Of a stretch of 35,802 nt of DNA, positions 32,870 through 35,802 are shown piece by piece (position 1 is the stretch's first letter; every line of letters begins with the position of its first letter). The notes below the pieces were generated by a model. That model ran no database searches and had not been told where the DNA came from. It saw nothing but the letters and a program-made list of their open reading frames with translations. This stretch comes from G020353115 sp964389685 (GTDB lineage Bacteria; Bacteroidota; Bacteroidia; Bacteroidales; VadinHA17): assembly GCA_964389685.1 (NCBI GenBank), contig CAYMFM010000039.1, forward strand, positions 1 through 35,802, written 5' to 3'. The position numbers and the translations under genes were made by a program.

Positions 32870-35197
32870 ATGAAATTACTCGCGTTTCGAATTCAAAATT
32901 TCCGGTCAATCGTCGATACGGGTTGGTCACAGCTCTCCCCGGATAACATCACCGGACTGATCGGTCAGAACGAATCTGGAAAGACATCCATCCTGGAAGC
33001 ACTAAATAGTTTCTACGAAGGCAGCATATCAGAAGACATTTTAAGAAGTGACCTGAGCATGCCTGTTGTTTCCTGCAAATTCGACATTACCGATAGGGAA
33101 TTTAACAAAATTCTTAACGAGAAAGAGTTACCCTCTGGTGTGTCAAAATGCGTTAAGGATCAGAATACCATTACCCTGGAAAGGTTATGGAATGAAGACT
33201 TCTCGAGTCGTATTGAACTGAGTGGTGAGGAAATTATAGAACTGTATGAAATACACAACCAGAAGTTTCATGAGAAAGATGAAAAGATCCAGGCTGAAAT
33301 TGACAGAATACTGGAACTGAAAGAGAAGGTCCTTACTGGGCTGAAAACCACTAATTGGGAAAAGGAGGAGATCAGTGAAGCGGTGGAGGATAGCAGAGCG
33401 AAGATCAGTGATCTTCAGAAAATGCTGAAGAGTTCGCCACAACATTCCCGTCCGAAAATTCAGAAAAACGTTGACCTTGAACTAAATGCCCTCGAAAAGC
33501 TGAGGACCAAGTTACAGGACAAGAAGAAAGCAGCAGATGAACAACATCAGAAAGCCCGGGAACTCGAAGAGCAGGCAAAATATGCACAGGCAAGCAATGA
33601 GGCACAGGAGAACTACAGGAAAGCAAAGGAAGATCTGAACCGTGCATTTCAAGAATTGGCTGGAAATCAAAGGATGTTTGAATTTGCAATGAGCGATAAA
33701 GAAAAGAGGGCAGGCAGGCTTCAACTCGATCTGACAAATGAACAACATGTAAAGGCTGTCCGGGAATATGAACGGTGCCGTGAAGAGGCGATCACCCGGA
33801 AATACCTGGCACTGAAAATTCTGCAGGGGAAAGATCTGTCAATGGCAGAAAGAGAAATCAAACAGGAAAAACCCCACATCAATCCCTATTACACCCGGGT
33901 TGAGGCTGGGAATGAATTGATCAAATACATTCCTGAATTCGTACTGTTTGAAGATTTTAGCAGCCTTTTGCCAAACCGCATTGACCTGGATGATATCCTT
34001 TCACAAAATAGAAAAGTGGAAGGGTACAAGGCTGCCAATAATTTTCTTAAAATTTCCGGCCTTGATTCCGATTTTTTCAAACAGGTTAGCCACCGGATAC
34101 TGAAACAGAAGATTGAAAAGCTGAATACCGAAATAACCATCAATTTTCAAGACTACTGGAGACAAAAAATTAGTCAGCATAACAAAATCAGGATCAATTT
34201 TGAATTGGAGCATTACGATCATTTCCACCCTGAGAAGAGTGGCCACCCATTCATTGAGTTCTGGATCAGGGATCAACAGGAACGATTATATCCCAAGCAG
34301 AGAAGCCGCGGTGTACGATGGTTCCTATCCTTTTATCTTGAGCTGAAAGCAGCAGCAATGGAAAAGGAGAGTACGGGCAAACTGCTTCTGATCGATGAGC
34401 CGGGACTCAGCCTCCATGCAAGAGCACAGGAAGATGTCCTCAAAGTCTTTGAAGATATTAAGAGTAAGATACAGATCATCTACACTACCCATTCACCCCA
34501 CCTGATCGACCTGAATAAGTTATACCGTCTGCTGGCCGTTCAACGCGCTGTGGAAGATTATGAACGAAGCGAAACCATAGTTTTCGACGCAAAATCCCTT
34601 ACATTGGCATCAACCGATACACTTTCACCGATCTATACAATGATGGGATCGAGGCTGTCGGAGCAACAGTTTATCCAGCAGAAGAATAATGTTATCCTTG
34701 AAGACATTACTGCCTACTATTACCTTTCCGCTTTCATAAAACTCAGAAGGCCTTTAAAAAAAGTATACCTTCTTCCGGCTACTAATATTTCGAATGTTGG
34801 AAACCTGGTAAACCTGTTGTTGGGGTGGGGACTTGATTTTGTTGTGGTGACCGAGGGCGATCCGGAGGGACATGAACTGTTTGGTGAACTGAAACTTAAC
34901 CTCTTCGGAAACGACGATAAGAAGGCAGATCGAAAGCTTATTTCCATAGGGAAAGAACAGTGCATTGAAGACCTTTTTTCCACCATTGATTTTAAGAAAT
35001 ATATCCTGCACCAGAGAATTGGTATTCCCGAATCCAATGCTGACTTCATCAAAACGAATAACCTGTCACGCTCCATTCTGGCTGCCAATTTTGTGCAAAC
35101 CATACAGGACGACAAACTCACCTTTAAAGACTTTGACGAGGAGACACGGGATAATTTTGACCACCTGATGAAGGAGATTGAAAAAAGATTGGAATGA
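32870..35197 (+). CDS. OLD-family ATPase with C-terminal TOPRIM-like nuclease domain
   Basis: A 775-residue SMC-like ATPase. Walker A GQNESGKTS at 32-40 (Lys38) opens the N-terminal half. A coiled-coil arm occupies about 125-310. The second half has a signature-like SRGVRWFLSF near 480, Walker B LLLIDEPGLSLH at about 503-515, and an H-loop THSPHLID near 539. The C-terminal domain starts near 600 with an acidic ILEDITAYYY and has VVVTEGDPEG near 657, a variant of the TOPRIM DxD. This arrangement is that of OLD nucleases, some of which act in phage defence. No helicase gene adjoins it, unlike Gabija. Confidence 0.85.
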   Translation: MKLLAFRIQNFRSIVDTGWSQLSPDNITGLIGQNESGKTSILEALNSFYEGSISEDILRSDLSMPVVSCKFDITDREFNKILNEKELPSGVSKCVKDQNTITLERLWNEDFSSRIELSGEEIIELYEIHNQKFHEKDEKIQAEIDRILELKEKVLTGLKTTNWEKEEISEAVEDSRAKISDLQKMLKSSPQHSRPKIQKNVDLELNALEKLRTKLQDKKKAADEQHQKARELEEQAKYAQASNEAQENYRKAKEDLNRAFQELAGNQRMFEFAMSDKEKRAGRLQLDLTNEQHVKAVREYERCREEAITRKYLALKILQGKDLSMAEREIKQEKPHINPYYTRVEAGNELIKYIPEFVLFEDFSSLLPNRIDLDDILSQNRKVEGYKAANNFLKISGLDSDFFKQVSHRILKQKIEKLNTEITINFQDYWRQKISQHNKIRINFELEHYDHFHPEKSGHPFIEFWIRDQQERLYPKQRSRGVRWFLSFYLELKAAAMEKESTGKLLLIDEPGLSLHARAQEDVLKVFEDIKSKIQIIYTTHSPHLIDLNKLYRLLAVQRAVEDYERSETIVFDAKSLTLASTDTLSPIYTMMGSRLSEQQFIQQKNNVILEDITAYYYLSAFIKLRRPLKKVYLLPATNISNVGNLVNLLLGWGLDFVVVTEGDPEGHELFGELKLNLFGNDDKKADRKLISIGKEQCIEDLFSTIDFKKYILHQRIGIPESNADFIKTNNLSRSILAANFVQTIQDDKLTFKDFDEETRDNFDHLMKEIEKRLE

Positions 35198-35218
35198 GAA
35201 GATCTTGAATGGTATCAA

Positions 35219-35261
35219 AACAGAAGGGACTGTCTCACAGTTTGAGACAGTCCCTTCTGTT
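35219..35261. terminator. bidirectional terminator between OLD and ssb
   Basis: Bases 35219-35237 form a 19-bp stem with 35243-35261, loop CAGTT, with no mismatch. It lies between two convergent genes. The arms are A-rich on one end and T-rich on the other, suiting termination in both directions. Its core GGGACTGTCTCA is close to the GGGGCTGTCTCA at the 3466 repeat. Confidence 0.82.
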
Positions 35262-35283
35262 AAAGAGAATGTGAATCAATAAC

Positions 35284-35646
35284 CTATTCCGGCACCTTTT
35301 GCTCAGCCTTGTTCTCGGTCCTCAGGATCAGCACTTCATTTACAATGATCTCTGTAATGTACTTCCGGATTCCATCTTTGTCCTCATAGGATCGGTGTGA
35401 AAGTTTCCCTTCCACAGCAATTTCATTGCCTTTTTTCAGGAATTTTTCCACAAACGTAGCAGTAGGACCCCAGGCAACCAGATTGTGCCACTGGGTTTCT
35501 GAGATTTTTTGCCCTTCCGAATTCTTGTAATTTTCTGAAGTTGCCAGCGGAAACTTGGCCAGCATTCTGCCACTTTCCAGTTTTTTTACCTCCGGATCTG
35601 TCCCGAGGTTGCCGATCAGGTTTACCCTGTTTCTTAAATTGTTCAT
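35284..35646 (-). CDS. ssb: single-stranded DNA-binding protein, short form
   Basis: A 120-residue SSB with one OB fold (about 1-105). The start MNNLRNRVNLIGNLG, followed by the middle WHNLVAWGPTATFVEKFLKKG and RSYEDKDGIRKYITE, is standard SSB. The start at 35646 is preferred over an upstream reading from 35709, because the longer reading adds a non-SSB tail of 21 residues. The C terminus ends ENKAEQKVPE, without the acidic DDDxPF tip that recruits repair proteins, so partner binding may be reduced. This may be a second, auxiliary SSB. It is convergent with the OLD gene. Confidence 0.93.
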   Translation of the reverse strand: MNNLRNRVNLIGNLGTDPEVKKLESGRMLAKFPLATSENYKNSEGQKISETQWHNLVAWGPTATFVEKFLKKGNEIAVEGKLSHRSYEDKDGIRKYITEIIVNEVLILRTENKAEQKVPE

Positions 35647-35756
35647 GATGTAATGTTTTTGGTTAATACTGGTGAAGGTTTCTCTGCATCCGATGCGGAT
35701 CTCCTTCATATCATCACCAAAGAAACAACATCAATACCCAATTAGTCGGTGATTAA

Positions 35757-35802
35757 ACGTTTGTAGTCGTTTATATACGTTTGTAAACGTTTGTAAACGT
35801 TT
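35757..35802. repeat. tandem 10-bp repeat at the window edge
   Basis: About 4.6 units of ACGTTTGTAA with small differences in the first two. The 10-bp period is about one helical turn, and each junction makes the palindrome AAACGTTT. It lies 110 bases upstream of the ssb start and runs off the window. Confidence 0.75.

Noticed and set aside
32870..35197. A Gabija defence pair
   Set aside because: No UvrD-like helicase gene lies next to the OLD-type gene; its neighbours are a phosphatase and ssb.
1..35802. A CRISPR array
   Set aside because: No regularly spaced direct repeats of 25-40 bases with unique spacers are visible; the repeats found are palindromes or short tandem units.

Overview
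The window looks like a piece of a Bacteroidota chromosome, probably Bacteroidales-like, from a draft or metagenome assembly with two 100-N gaps. The reasons are Bacteroidota-type promoters (TTTG, about 19-20 bases, TAnnTTTG) upstream of several genes, few Shine-Dalgarno sequences, three DUF4252-type proteins beside an ECF sigma factor, a BlaI/M56 pair, a TonB-like protein, and family variants typical of this phylum. Everything is read from sequence patterns; no database search was run.

Layout. 1-3.3 kb: the 5' part of a secreted GH53 endo-galactanase gene and a divergent PEP carboxylase gene, both on the minus strand. 3.3-7.8 kb: an AT-rich accessory stretch with dispersed palindromic repeats, two unknown envelope proteins, a free-standing GIY-YIG endonuclease, a decayed small gene, a hicBA toxin-antitoxin pair, a nested-hairpin element carrying a 17-bp copy of the tRNA 3' end, and tRNA-Lys(UUU). 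7.9-10.8 kb: a DUF4252 locus: secreted DUF4252 protein, ECF sigma factor, overlapping one-TM anti-sigma-like protein with 13-residue repeats, a second DUF4252 protein and a DUF4252-like lipoprotein. 11-15 kb: a membrane metallophosphoesterase, an assembly gap, cardiolipin synthase and an internally duplicated protein. 15.1-17.8 kb: a BlaI repressor and M56 membrane protease, with two BlaI-like operators laid over the promoter. 18-22.2 kb: a DUF2007-UspA fusion split by a spurious gap, a lipoprotein, an ankyrin plus beta-barrel fusion, a MITE-like repeat and a secreted MsrB. 22.4-27 kb: a CotH-like secreted protein and a three-gene biotin-dependent acyl-CoA carboxylase operon on the minus strand. 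27.3-27.74 kb: a probable structured non-coding RNA of about 430 nt with its own promoter and terminator. 28-35.8 kb: a class C beta-lactamase-like serine hydrolase, SRAP/YedK, a TonB-like protein, an AEC transporter, a SpoIIE-type phosphatase, an OLD-family ATPase/nuclease, a short SSB and a 10-bp tandem repeat at the window edge.

Themes. Much of the content concerns the envelope and stress: cardiolipin synthesis, BlaI/M56 signalling, an ECF locus, periplasmic MsrB and a universal stress protein. The 28-35.8 kb end also carries genome-maintenance functions (SRAP, OLD, SSB). The strongest candidate for something undescribed is the RNA at about 27309-27740: six hairpins, five closed by UNCG or GNRA tetraloops, framed by a consensus promoter and a strong terminator. 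It does not match the signatures I know for RNase P RNA, tmRNA or SRP RNA.
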